A stretch of DNA of 64,000 bases from Ustilaginoidea virens (Eukaryota > Ascomycota > Sordariomycetes > Hypocreales > Clavicipitaceae): NCBI RefSeq assembly GCF_000687475.1, contig NC_057319.1:186001-250000 (forward strand). Reading direction: 5' to 3'. This document shows, one piece after another, positions 21,562 through 35,959 of this stretch; positions within the stretch are counted from its first letter, which is position 1, and every line of letters begins with the position of its first letter. Under the pieces are notes generated by a model. That model saw only the letters and a list, made by a program, of their open reading frames with translations. It searched no databases and was not told the DNA's origin. The position numbers and the translations under genes are program-made.

Positions 21562-22095
21562 GGGTGGTGGCAGGAGCACGGAATGGTTCAGGGAGGCGAG
21601 CACGCCGAACTTTGCAACGCATCAAGCAAAGGTGCGACATGTCGACCGAGTTTTGGCGGAGGAGGAAAGTTGACGGATATGGGGGGTGTGGAAAGCCTAG
21701 CGAGAAATAATTAAACGGGCAGTTGGAGCCCCGAACCTCCGAGGTGACATTAGCTCATGATACAAGCATGGTATTTACGTGCTTGACCGGCCAGAAAAGA
21801 AACACGGAAATGCTCTCCTCCGTCCGTAGTTGATCCGGTGGAGCACCGGAGCACGTGATCTCGCGTCTCCTCAACCAGGCGCTCGGACATGTCGCACGTC
21901 GCCGTCACGTCGTCGCGTGCAGGATGTGCATAGCATAGCAACGAGTTCCAAGACGCCGAGCGCATCTGATGAACTATTCCCCGTATGCCTTTTCCCCTTC
22001 CCGGCTGGTTCAAGCGATCCGTGTTTTCCAACGCCTGGCTGAGACGGTCCGTCTTCCTCTCCGCTTGCTCTCGACGCGCCCTTGAGCTACCCGCC
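21562..22095. promoter_or_regulatory. Spacer and promoter region upstream of APN1
   Basis: Mostly the 3' end of DGAT2 and the promoter of APN1. The last part (21985-22095) is an open in-frame extension of APN1 that may be translated (see APN1). No other gene is seen. Confidence 0.5.
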
Positions 22096-23782
22096 ATGCC
22101 TCGAAGTTCCGGGAGGAAAAAAGGACAAGCGGTCAGCTACAAGGAAGAGTCGGACGGCGGAAGCACGGACCTCGAGCCCGGCAAGGCGTCGGACGCCGTC
22201 ATCGCCAAGGCCAAGAAGGGCGCGGCCCCCAAGACGACGCAAACGCAAGCGCAAACGGCTGCCGGGAAGCGCGGGCCGCCGGACGCCGGGGCGGAGACGG
22301 GAGCCGACGGCCCCGAACGAGGCGCCCGACCGGCAAAGAAGCGCAAGGCCAAAGCCGCCGACGCCGACCAGGACGCCGCGCCTCTGGCGGGCCGGACGGC
22401 CGTGTCCGCGCTGGCCAAGCCCATGTACATCGGGGCGCACGTCAGCGCCGCAGGAGGTCAGTCAGCCAGCCCGGGAAGCCATGGGGAGGAACACACAACG
22501 GGGGGCAGCCGCGCGAGAAAGCTGACAAGAAGAGTTTCATTTTGCCGGCAACCATGCATGATTGCCAACCCCCCGAAAAAAAAAAAAAAAAAAAAAAAAA
22601 AACAACGCAGGCGTCCACAACGCCGTCTCCAACGCGGCGCACGTCGGGGCCAACTCGTTTGCGCTGTTCCTCAAGCCCCAGCGCCGATGGGCCAGCGCGG
22701 CGCTGACGCCCGAGGCGCGCGAGCAGTTCGCCGCGCGGTGCGGGCGGCTCGGCTACCGGGCGGGCGAGCACGCCCTCCCCCACGGCTCGTACCTGGTCAA
22801 CCTGGCGCAGGCGGACGAGGCCAAGGCGGCCCAGGCGTACGGCAGCTTCGTCGACGACCTGCGGCGGTGCGAGCAGCTCGGCATCGGGCTGTACAACCTG
22901 CACCCGGGGGCGGCGGGCGACCAGCCGCGCGAGGCGGCCGTGGCCCGCATCGCCGCGCAGCTGAACCGGGCGCACGCGGCGACGGCCTCGGTCGTCACCC
23001 TGCTGGAGAACATGGCCGGCGGGGGGACCGTCGTCGGCGCCGCGTGGCAGGACCTGCGGGACATCATCGCCCTGGTGGACGACAAGCGCCGCGTCGGCGT
23101 GTGCCTCGACACGTGCCACGCGTTTGCGGCCGGCCACGACCTGCGCACCCCGGAGGCGTTTGCGCGGACCATGGGCGCGTTTGACTCCATTGTCGGGCTG
23201 CAGTACCTCCGGGCGTTTCACCGTGAGCACAGCCTTTCCTTGCCTTTCCCCCCCCCCCCCCCCCCCCCCTCCACCCCGCAGCTCAATATGACCTGCCAAG
23301 ATGCTTCCTTCCTTTTCCCACGGTGCGCGAACGGGACGTGGCCGACTGACTGGCTGGCTGACCACCCCCCTGCCTTAGTAAACGACAGCAAGGCGCCCTT
23401 CCACTCCAACCGGGACCTGCACGCCAACATCGGGACCGGCTTCCTCGGCCTCGGCGCCTTCCACAGCATCGTCAACGACGACCGCTTCCGCAACCTGCCC
23501 ATGGTGCTCGAGACGCCCATCGACAGAAAGGACCCGAGCGGCAAGACGGTCGAGGACAAGCAGGTCTGGGCCGACGAGATCAAGCTGCTCGAGAGCCTCG
23601 TCGGCATGGACCGCGACAGCGACGACTTCAGGCGCAGGCAAGCGGAGCTGCAGGACCGGGGCGCCGCAGAGCGGGCCAGGATCCAGGCGCAGGTTGACAA
23701 AAAGTCCGCAAAGGAGGCCGGGCGGGGCGCCGCGGGGCGCAGGCGGAAGAAGGCGCCGGACTCGGGCGACGAGAGCGGCTAA
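22096..23782 (+). CDS. APN1: AP endonuclease / endonuclease IV (Apn1)
   Basis: Three exons, 22096-22456, 22611-23222 and 23379-23782, give 458 residues. Apn1 cuts DNA at abasic sites in base excision repair. An N-terminal Lys/Arg/Ala-rich extension (about 1-108) with NLS-like KKRKAK precedes the TIM-barrel starting MYIGAHVSAAGGVHNAV. Metal-binding segments are intact: NLHPG, LLENMAGGGTVVG, CLDTCHAFAAGHD, HLNDSKAPFHSNRDLHANIG and MVLETPI. Introns are 154 bp (GTCAGT...CGCAG, containing A27) and 156 bp (GTGAGC...CTTAG, containing C22). The frame is open upstream to an ATG at 21985, adding 37 residues rich in Arg, Ser and Phe and nearly free of acids, which looks like a mitochondrial presequence. 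The C-terminal tail is basic. Confidence 0.9.
22576..22602. repeat. A27 run inside APN1 intron 1
   Basis: An uninterrupted A run ends eight bases before the 3' splice site of APN1 intron 1, where a pyrimidine tract would be expected. Confidence 0.85.
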
Positions 23783-24369
23783 GATGGGCGGGAGGACAGC
23801 GGAGGCTGAGATTCTACAGACGGGTTGGTTATCCCAGAGATCAGAGACGGGACAGCCTAGACGGGTTGGTTATTCACAGGGATTAAAAGGATATCCTAGA
23901 CGGGTTGGTTATTCTCAGAGATTAAGAAGAGATATCCCAGACGGCAGGCTATTCGCAGACCAAAGAAGGGATATCCCAGACGGCATGTTATTCCCAGACC
24001 AAAGAAAAAAAGAAAGAAAAAAAAGAAAAAAAAGCGCCCAAGCCGGAAAACGCCGTGATGGAGTATAATCCAAGCACGGGTGATTGCGGATATATACAGC
24101 CGCTGCAAGAACACCCTCTGTCCACCAACCATCTGTTTACACTTTGGAAACCCCTTTTAGCAGAAACGCTTCATCCCGCCGCGTCAAAACGCCATCGTCT
24201 CCAACTGCAAACACTCCCTTGCCGATGATGAGCTTGAAAGACAGCCGACAAGTCGAAAAGAAGTAGGAGGAGACGGGAAAAGAAAAAAAGCACATGGGAA
24301 AAGAAAAGATGCGAAAAAAACTCTCGACGGCATGCACGCACGGCGCGGCACCGCGCAGACAGGCCGCCC
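23783..24369. other. Convergent spacer between APN1 and BUB1
   Basis: A 587-bp region between converging 3' ends, dominated by the degenerate tandem repeat at 23815-24005. A purine tract follows (24000-24040) and no gene is seen. Confidence 0.6.
23815..24005. repeat. Degenerate tandem repeat, unit about 40-50 bp
   Basis: Five imperfect units share the cores ATATCCCAGACGG, GGTTGGTTATTC and CAGAGATTAA or CAGACCAAAG. Divergence rises along the array. It starts just after the APN1 stop codon and lies between two converging genes. Confidence 0.8.
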
Positions 24370-27300
24370 TTACTTGCGCGCCCTCGCATTGGCCTCCAGC
24401 TTGCCCATGAGGGAGCGCAGGCCGACGCCGCGGTCGCAGTTCGCCGCCAGCCAGTGCTCCATCCTCTCCCGCACGCTCTTCATGGACCTCAGCACCGGCA
24501 TCCTGCGCCCCTCCTCGGCGTCCAGGAACGAGCCCGGGTTGAGCAGCACCTCGAAACACTCGGACCACAGGTCCGCCTGCCAGTAGCGCTTCAGGCTCTC
24601 CCGGATCCTGTACTTGCGCCCCGTGCGGCCCAGGCCGCCCTGGTCGCAGCGCGCCGTCTCGATGTACTTGCCGAACAGCAGGCAGTGGATGATGCCGGCC
24701 AGGCCGTGGTAGTCGATCTGCCACGTCCAGGGCCGGCCCTCGCGCATCTCGGCGCAGTCTTGCGCCGACGTCTTCCAGTCCGCGACGAACTCGACGTCGG
24801 GCGCAAACGCCTTGAGGTCGATGGCCCGGCCAAAGTCGATGAGCACGATGCCTCGCGACGCCCAGCCCCCGCTGCCGTCCGCCCTCCACGGCGCCGTCGG
24901 GGGCGCGTCGCCTGAGGAGGAGGAGGAGCTGTCCAGGCGAAGCAGGCAGTTGTCTGGCTTCAGGTCGCCGTGAAGGATGCTCTTTGCGTGGAGGGCCTCG
25001 ACCGTGCGCAGCAGCTCAATGGCGAAAAACATGGCCAGCTGCTCGTCCATGGTGCCCGAGGGTTCGGCGCGGAAAAGGTTCACCACGTCCAAGAGAGTGC
25101 CGTGCGGGTGGTACGGCAGAAGCAACAAGGCCTCGTCCTGGTACAGCTGAAGCTCGTGAGCGTACGAAATAGACGCCGCGGCCCGATGCTGCGGCCCCAG
25201 GCGGCCGTGGGCCAGTCTCATCATGTAGAATTCCCACGGCGTGGGCGGAGACTCCATCTTGAGAGCTTCCAGCTCGTGGCGGCCATGGACCAGGAACGTG
25301 CCCCTTCCCATCGAGACGGCCGCCGCGGCGTTTTCGTCCTTCTCTCCCTCCTGTGGCAGCGTGTTTTCCACCAGGTATACCGGCGCAAATGCTCCCGCCC
25401 CGAGCTCCCTCTTCATGTTGTATTTTCGATCCGAGCCGGGAAACTGAATGGTGACGGGAGCTGGGACTGGCGCAGGCTTGTCGCCACCACTTTTGCCCAG
25501 CTTGCTCATGGCTTTGGCAAACTTGCGGATCTCGCCTCCGTGCTCGAATCTCTGCTCCCGACGGTCGTGGAAACCGGCGTACGAGCTGAGCGGTGGCTGA
25601 GTCTTGCTCAAAATGTCCCGACGGATGGCATCGTCGACTGGGTTGCACTGAGTCTCGCTGATGATGGGGCCTTTTGGTGGGATCGGCTTGGCAACTGCCG
25701 CTTTCTTTGCAGCAGGAGCGGGCTTGTGTAGCAAAGCGACAGGAACCTGTGGCAAGGGATAGCCATCTTCGAGAATCCTCAAAGGACTGCTCAGGGGCTC
25801 GTCATCAGAGTCATCCTGGAGTCTGCTGGTGGATGCGTCGCCTCTGCATGGAGTTTTAAAGGTATCCCGTCGTTCAAGATCAACGTCTAAAGAGCACTCT
25901 GTCCGCTCGGTGATTGGCGTCATGAACGGAAGCCTATTGTTAGCCACCTCGACCGGATCCCTATACGGACGTGTTGGGGGGTCATAATCTTCCGGAGGGA
26001 TAGGGACAAAAACAGTGCGAGTCCGAGGAGGGGGGGATTGTTGCTCTTGGCCCTCCTGCTCCTGCTCCTCCTCATCATCATTATCACCATCGTCACCATC
26101 GTCACCATCGTCACCATCGTCACCATCGTCACCATCGACATCGTCAACATCCTCTGCGCCGGCGCCATCGACAACGTCTGCCTCTGGCATAAACAGCTCG
26201 CTGGACGTGCTGCGAAGAAGCTCCGACTCTCCCGTGTTGATGTTCGGAATATCCTTCCTGGTGGAAAAGTCTGACCATCCGCTCACGCTTCTGGTATCAG
26301 CCGTGTCGGGTTCGCCGTTGTCACTGCCAGCGTCCAGCTGTCTTGTGGTGCTGGTGCTCTCGGGATCACTGGCATAATCCCCGTCAGTCTCGTAGTCGTC
26401 GTCGTCTCCGCTGTCGCCGCCGTCGTTCGACTTGAGAGGCGCGTTGAAGATTTCGTAAATGTCATCCGTCGCTGCTTTGGTGTGCAGCGTCATTGTGGGT
26501 TCGGCTGTTTGCCTCTTGCGAAGCTTTGGCCCAGAGGGCGAATCCAGCTTTGCCTTGACTAGGCGCCGTCAATATCCTGCAGTAGTCGCGGCCTGCGCGG
26601 GCGGCAACGGCTCTCCAAACTTACTGATTTGCGTCTCGTTAAGCTCCATCGTCTTCTTTGACTTTGTGGCCCGAGGCTGAGCTTGCTCTTTCCTTGAACC
26701 GTTCTCGTCCAGAAAAACGGGGTCTCGATGAATGGTCAGCACGCTCTTGACGCCGTGGCTAACCTCGTCAACCTCCCCGAAGCCACGCACTGGCTCTGCA
26801 TCAGGACCATCCTCCATCGTCTCGTCCGCCCAGGACTGGTCTAACCAGCCTCTATGGGCAGCCATGATCTCCTCAAAACTCAACTCTGATCCGGGCTCGT
26901 CTGGGCTCGGGTACACAGCTTCAAGATCGACGAATATGTATTCCTTCCTTCCGGTTTGGGGGTGAACAGTCACTTGGCTTTGGGATGGCACGACCACGAC
27001 GTTGTTTATTTGAGATAGTCTCTGAGTTATTCGAATACATGCCATTGGCCAGCGCATTAGTCCTGTTTTCCATCAACATGTGGGCGTGGAAGGGGAAGCG
27101 TCAGGGCTGAGAACCTACCGGATCCCTGAACACTGCCATCTTGGGAGCCGCCGACTTCTTTCCTCCAGCCTTGAGCGTCTCTCCGGCCCACGGTTTAGGC
27201 TCTACAGCATTCTCCTTCTTCCGGTCAGATAAAGAGCCAATGGTGTCCCATCCCTTTGATTCCACGCCTCTCGATGCCAAAGGCGCTGGTTTGGCAGTCG

Positions 27301-28114
27301 CGTCGGAGAAGATGGCCAGCTTCGACTTTGCCGGTCGTGACCCAGTACCGCCCACCCCGCTTGTCGGGCGTGCGGCCTGGGGATCGCTCGAATGCAGGGA
27401 TCCAAAAGGATCAACTTTTGCCGCCAGCGCCGGGCGCATGGTGGGAAGTGCTGGGGACGACGGCTCAATCGCATGGGCGGGCTGTTGGGCAAGCCGTTCC
27501 TCAAACTCCTTGAACTTCCGCAACAGCCTTTGCACCGGGCGGCTCTCGCGCTCGATGCCGAGCTTGTACACCTCTTCGGCCTGGTTCCATCGGCCTGCGC
27601 CTTCCAACCAGGCGGCGTATTCTTCGTAGAAGAGCGCCAGACCCTCGCCGATTCCGTGGCGGGAGAGGAACATGTACGTTTCCCTGGGCGAGTCTGAGAA
27701 GAAGTGGATGTAGTGCACCCAAAGCCTCAGGTATCGAGGGTCGTTCTTGTACTGCGCAGATGTGATGAAGGCCTTGGTAGCGCGCTCAAGAAGCGTGTGC
27801 AGCTGCGACTGCGGAGTCGCCTGCGCTGATGGGTACGCATCCAACGTCCATCTCACGTAGCGGTCGAAGACGTCGAGAGGGTCGTCTGACTCGGAGATGT
27901 TTTGGATTTCGGACTCGTATTCGGCTCGGATGCAATCGTGCACGTTTTGGGTGTCCGATGGAGTGGGTGTTGCCAGTTTGTGTAGGGGGGAAGGAGAGTA
28001 AAGCTCGGCCAGCTTTTTCGCGGAGCGACCCCCAGGCAGGGCTTGAATATTTTCTTTCTGTCCCTCTATCACGTCAAAGTCGATCAAGTCATTCGAAGGG
28101 GCCATGATGCCCAA
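24370..28114 (-). CDS. BUB1: Spindle-assembly checkpoint protein kinase Bub1
   Basis: Three exons, 28114-27119, 27021-26625 and 26558-24370, give 1193 residues (1190 if the next ATG at 28105 is used). The N-terminus has a KEN box (about 20-22, in EGQKENIQ) and the Mad3/BUB1 TPR-like region (about 55-200, with RYLRLWVHYIHFFSD). A second KENA lies near residue 306. The middle has the CD1-type segment DIYEIFNAP and a long Asp/Gly/Glu tract. The C-terminal kinase has HGDLKPDN (catalytic loop) and DFGRAIDL (DFG), with a glycine-rich loop ELGAGAFAPVYLVE. Bub1 sits at kinetochores, phosphorylates H2A and recruits shugoshin. Introns are 97 bp (branch CTAAT) and 66 bp; splicing restores FRDP-RLSQI and TQI-KAKLD. 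Having a KEN box and a kinase in one protein is typical of filamentous fungi. Confidence 0.93.
26085..26138 (-). repeat. 9-bp tandem repeat in BUB1 encoding GDD units
   Basis: Six copies of CACCATCGT (plus strand) encode a Gly-Asp-Asp repeat in the acidic linker of BUB1. Each unit is three codons, so copy-number change keeps the frame. Confidence 0.85.
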
Positions 28115-28698
28115 GTTATTGCCAGACGGGGAGCCTCAAGTCTTGTCGTCCTGTCATGTCAAACTGCGGCATGTCAATGTCCAAGATGTTGGCGGCGATT
28201 GAGGCCCAAGTTTGTTATGAGCCGGTTGCTGTAGTGACAGCCACGTGATAGTCCCCACAGGCTAGGAATCAGTACCTGGGTACCTTGGGCACTCTAGAAG
28301 TAACTTACCCTAGTCCCCCGGTACAGCGCAGTACTACACCTTCCCAACAAATTTATATGCAACCATTTTACAGAGTCAATGGTAAAGTTGTTCCCCGGAT
28401 CCAGCCCCATCCAGGGAACCCTACATTAGAATAGGGCTTACCTGGGCAAAATAACAGCAAACAGGTATGAGTCATTCGTTAGGTTTACCCATATTCATCT
28501 CAAAGTCTGGCTTGTCTCCATTCATCGCACTTAAAAGGCCTTTCTGTTTTTCGTCTATTTACTTGCTAAGCCTCTTGCTCATAAAGGCGCATATAAGTCG
28601 GATCATTCCTCAGCACTGTGCGCGAATTGCTTTCAAAACTCGTCTACACGATCATTGGCCTTCTTTTTTTCTTTTCTTTCTCAAAGACTCGTGTGTGT
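28115..28698. promoter_or_regulatory. Spacer between enolase 3' end and BUB1 promoter
   Basis: 584 bp between two genes on the minus strand, holding the BUB1 promoter and the enolase 3' UTR. A CTGGGTACCTTGG palindrome-like motif lies at 28276-28288. No gene is seen. Confidence 0.5.
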
Positions 28699-31698
<3,000 letters not shown>

Positions 31699-33758
31699 CT
31701 AGGCACGGGTGAGGGGCTCGCCATCCTTGATCTTGCGCTCGCCGTACTTCTGGACCCTAATGCCCTGAATCGCGATGAAGCCCGTCGTGTCCTGCACCGT
31801 CCAGTCCATGTCGAGCGAATCCATGCTACTCTCGTCCTCGGAGTAGAGATTGGACGTCTCGCTGGAGCGGCCGACGACATAAGCGCAGCCCTTGTAAGCG
31901 ACGAGGTCGACCTTGCCATCGACCTGGCGCTGCGAGAACTTTATAGCGTGCTCAACGAACTCACGCTCGGGCGTGAAGTACATGCCTAATCTACAGGTCA
32001 GGGCGTTTGGATTGAAAAAATGACGCGGATGGACAACTCACCGTTGTAAATGGCGGTGGACCAGTCGTGCGAGAGACGGTCGCGAATGGCGCGGACCTTG
32101 GAGTCCATGACGAGGCCTTCTAGGTCCAGGTGGGCCTGGCGGAGAATGGTGAGGCCGGGGGTATCTGTAGACGCGGCTTAGAAAATATGCAATCAACTTG
32201 TCCATATCCAATGGCATACCGTAGCAGCCCCTGCTCTTCAGGCCTGGAGGTTGTTAGCAAATGACATAGCTGACAGCAGTGGATGCCCTGGGGGCGCAGA
32301 CTCACCGATAAACCTCGACTCGACGATGTCGACCCGTCCAATGCCTGGTATCATATCAGTATGAGCCCACAATCCCAGAGAAAGTCGGATGGCAGCCTCA
32401 CCATTAGCTCGGCCAATCTCATTTGCCTCCTTAAAGATCTCCAGGGAGCCGGTGACGACCTTGCCCTCAACCTCAAGCTTTACGGGAACGCCCTTGGCAA
32501 AGTGCACGGTAAAGGGAGTGGGCTTGTCGGGAGCTGTCATCGGATCTTCAGAGACGTCAGCGTATGGTCTATCCGAATCGCATGGAGCGGAGCACCTCAC
32601 CAACGGTGCGCTTCCACATGTCCTTCGGGGGCTCCTTGTCTGTTTGCTCGAGAATCTGACGGTTTAAGCGTCAATGAGAGACCAAGAGCAATAGCTACAT
32701 GTGAGGCAACCTACACCAGCTTCGTAGCTGCAGTGGATGATGTTGTCGTCCATCGACCAGGGGGCCTTGGGGGTGGAGCTGACGGGGATGTTCTGCTCCT
32801 CGGCGAATTTAAGAAGATCCGCACGCCCTCTGAGAGATGGTCAACTCGAGTATGCAGCAGCAAAGCGAAGGAAAATTAACTTACGCGAATCGGGTATAGA
32901 ACTCGGGCATGCGCCAGGGGGCCAGAACCTTTAGGGTCGGGTCGCAGGCCTTCCATGCCAGCTCGAAGCGGACTTGACTGGGAGAGGAAGTAAGTACGGA
33001 GTCGGGGCAACCTAGAATTATGTCCAGACATACTCATTCTAAATCAGTTGGCATGCAGAACTTCAAAAGATGGGATTCGAAAACTTACACCCTTGCCAGT
33101 GCCTTAACCCATACACATCCGTGTTGTTAGCAGCTTAACGGCACGGCAACTAGACCAGAACTTGACCAAGAGGACACCTACATCCGTGGCTGAGGATCGT
33201 GCAGTTATTCTCCTTGGCAACCTTGACCATCGCCCTGGCGATGACCGGGCGGGCGAGACTTGTTCCGAGCAGGTCTTCAGGGCGTTAGCGGTTTCGTCAA
33301 GGAGCGTCCGAGGTGACAAGCTTACATCGATCCTCGTAGATGGCGTTACCTATTGGTTCGATGTCAGCAGACTTGCAGTGCTCATTCTAGTGGCAAACCG
33401 GGGGAGACGCACATTGAATCGCGGGCCACACCAACTCATCGATCAGCTCCTGTTGGACATCTTGGATGATCATCCGCTCCGCGCCGAGCTTCAGCGCCTT
33501 AGACTTGACAGCCTCAAAGTCTTCTTCCTGACCGCAGTCCGCTAAGAAACAAACAACCTGGTAGCCTTGAAGAACGAGATAACGAAGTATAGTACTGGTG
33601 TCGAGTCCTGTAAGGTCCATGAGCATGCCAATGGCGTCGTCTCTCGAGTTTTCAACTCACCGCCAGAGTAGGCGCTGCATGATGCTTGATGTCAATTATC
33701 AGGGGCTAGGTCACACAAGAGGCGAATTGACTTACAGGCAAACACGTTCTGGCGCCAT
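31699..33758 (-). CDS. ARG1: Argininosuccinate synthase
   Basis: Fifteen exons give 415 residues, the family length: 33758-33736, 33674-33661, 33607-33413, 33349-33326, 33274-33182, 33102-33089, 33038-33034, 32977-32885, 32829-32715, 32655-32601, 32545-32402, 32344-32306, 32243-32220, 32164-32042 and 31985-31699. The enzyme joins citrulline and aspartate using ATP in arginine synthesis. The PP-loop motif AYSGGLDTS is assembled from exons 1-3, and LSHGCTGKGNDQVRFEL from exons 5-8. Exon 7 is only five bases (AATGA, for Asn and part of Asp); exons 2 and 6 are 14 bases each. Every junction has GT-AG ends and compatible phase, and introns are 50-79 bp. Without splicing the longest reading frames are short, so automated prediction can easily lose this gene. 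Confidence 0.93.
33034..33038 (-). other. 5-nt microexon (exon 7) of ARG1
   Basis: The sequence TTTAG-AATGA-GTATGT places five coding bases between an acceptor and a donor. They supply exactly the Asn-Asp of the invariant GKGNDQVRF motif, with phase 0 before and phase 2 after. Flanking introns are 50 and 56 bp. Confidence 0.85.
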
Positions 33759-34600
33759 GATGGAATTCGTCGAGGTCCTGGATTACAATAAGTGCAAGAT
33801 GCAAAAGGCGGTGGTGGATAGAGAGGAAAATGATGAAAGTGTCACTAGACGCAACGTCGTCGGCGGAGAGCTTTTTAGGATTTCCAGCTCCGAACCCGGC
33901 GAACCCAAGGCCTCAAGCCACACAATTTTTTGGTGGCGGCGCCACCTTGCTTATCTTAATGCAGTGAATTGAATTAAAGTGCTTACCTAACGCCGCTGCA
34001 ATTATCCCGCGCAAAGCCTAGGCGGTGAATCGGATGGTGCACGACGTACACGACTACAGCACTTCGTAAGGCCTGAAAGCATGCACCCTAAAAGGTGGGA
34101 AAAGGACTGGATAGAAGAAGGCCGTGATGATGGTTGATTGTTGGTGGTTGTTCTGTTCTAGCTAGGCTCAATTGTCTGTGAATGCCTCCTTTGTTCCACT
34201 TTCCTTTTCCTGATGGATCCCATTTTCCCACCCAACAACAGGTGCTATTAACAGAACCTGCTGCTACGGAGCACGGCGCGCAGATAAATTAAATAACGCG
34301 CTCGCGCATTGTTCGTTGGTCCCTGGTCCTGGGACGAGCGTGCGGCATCGCAGACTTCAATGAGTCACAAACAAGTTCCCATCCCCACAGGTGGTCGTAT
34401 GTATTCTTCACCGACGTACACAAAGACACGGTACGGCACAGTACTGCTCACGTTATCCATTAAGCAACAGCTCCTCTGTCTTCGCGTGATGCCAATCAAT
34501 CCTATCAACTGCACGCAAATTGTCAAGTTCGTAAGTGGTGAAATGTATGCTTGCCCCCCAACGCCATGTTATACCCAAACAATCACAGTTTTTCCGCAAC
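33759..34600. promoter_or_regulatory. ARG1 promoter and PNO1 3' region
   Basis: 842 bp between genes on the same strand. I see no gene. The sequence is AT-richer than its neighbours at 34240-34300. Confidence 0.5.
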
Positions 34601-35518
34601 TCAAAACCTTTCCTTCATCCTGGCAGCCACAGTTCTCAAATTTCCATATACCTTGCCCGGGGGTTTGCCGAGAATCAGGCTCACTACCGACTCTCGTGCC
34701 ATGTGTATGTTTTTAAACCCCCCTAAAATGTGAATCTTGGAATCGGCCAGAACGATGCGGGTTCTGCTGGCGTTTTCGATGGCAAACTTTGTTTTCCCGT
34801 CCTTTCCAGCAATCCGCCCAATGGCGCGGGCTTGACTGTCGCCATGCATGGTCCGAACGTCCTTGATTTCAAAGGTTTCGATATAAAGATCATCCAGCCT
34901 CAGCAACGCAATAGCATCATCAACCTCGAAACCAAGGGTGAATGCCTTGACAAAGTCCTCGCCCTTCTGCAAGGCACCTGTGTCGATGGTATGCTGCGAT
35001 GTTCTCAGCTCCACCGTCTTCCGCTTGATATTCATGCGACATTGCAACTTCAGGTGCTCTACAAGTGGAGGGTAGATTTGCGTCCACGCTTGTTTCAGAG
35101 GCGTCATTCGATGAGGCGGGACGGGAACCTTTCGTGTCTCTGCTCTCGTGACAGGGTCCTATCAAACATTAGGTCGCTTTCTTGAGGACCAAGAAAAAAC
35201 GAGCGAAAATGCCGAAAGATACTCACAATATCTCTAGCTGGAGCAAAGCGCGGTCTGCCTTCCTCGTCAATGGCCATGGAGTCATCCCCTTGGTCCAATG
35301 GTGGTGGAGCTTGACTGTCTACAGGCATGGCGTCCAGTTCTCCCAAAAGGAATTCATCTTGCGGTTCTAAATGAATCTGTCAGTCGTAGTGCGCCTCTTT
35401 TTTCTCCCCCTTTGAATTCACCGGGGTTGGGAAACCATGTACCTTGGGTCTGCAGTGAAGGCTCTGCTACTTCGAGTGGGGTCTGTTCGGCCTTTTTCAA
35501 GGCTGTAGGTGCAGGCAT
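34601..35518 (-). CDS. PNO1: Pre-rRNA processing protein Pno1/Dim2 (KH domain)
   Basis: Three exons, 35518-35443, 35366-35227 and 35158-34601, give 257 residues (yeast Pno1 has 274). The short acidic N-terminus (MPAPTALKKAEQTPLEVAE) leads to the conserved DPVTRAETRKVPVPPHRMTPLK and a KH-like then a canonical KH region ending GKPPGKVYGNLRTVAARMKERF. Pno1 binds the 3' end of 18S rRNA in pre-40S particles, works with the Nob1 nuclease and recruits the Dim1 methyltransferase. Introns are 76 bp and 68 bp with CATTTAG and GATAG acceptors; phases match. It is divergent from MDM31, with 441 bp between start codons. Confidence 0.92.
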
Positions 35519-35959
35519 AGTTGAGTGTGCAAGCAGGCCAGCCGTTCAGTAGCGGAAGTGAGGAAGCTATCCCGCCGGTCGATTCGTAAACTTTCGCTCT
35601 CAAGAGTCAGCTTTGGTCGCTGGAGGCTGATGCAGGTTTGGAACAGTCGAAACCGAGGGCTGATTAAAATCTCCTGCCAACCCCGACCCCAGTTGAAGAG
35701 ATTATTCCGCAAAAAAAAAATGTGGTGGGTTATGCCGATTTATCGTGGCTTATCTATTGGGCCGCAGAACGACTGACGTATTAAGCTCTAGCGCCTTATG
35801 CATGATTTTTTGATCTGGCGCATTTGCAACGTTTGCCACGATTCGACGTCACCAATCCACCCCCCCTATGTGTATGACGGCGGGCTTTGGGGATTCAAGC
35901 AATCGGCAGTGGGCTTAGGAAGAAGGTTCAACCCTTTCCAGCCGCCATGAACTGGAAGT
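35519..35959. promoter_or_regulatory. Bidirectional promoter region, PNO1 / MDM31
   Basis: 441 bp between two start codons facing away. An A10 run (35711-35720) is the only low-complexity element. A short upstream ORF, ATG at 35947 to TAA at 35967, overlaps the MDM31 start in another frame. Confidence 0.55.

Noticed and set aside
22442..23365. 307-residue minus-strand ORF over APN1
   Set aside because: It is antisense to conserved endonuclease IV exons and runs through their introns and a C run; composition is low-complexity.
28115..28698. Bub1 and a separate Mad3 as two genes
   Set aside because: The frames at 27119-28114, 26625-27021 and 24370-26558 join in phase through two consensus introns, giving one KEN-box kinase.
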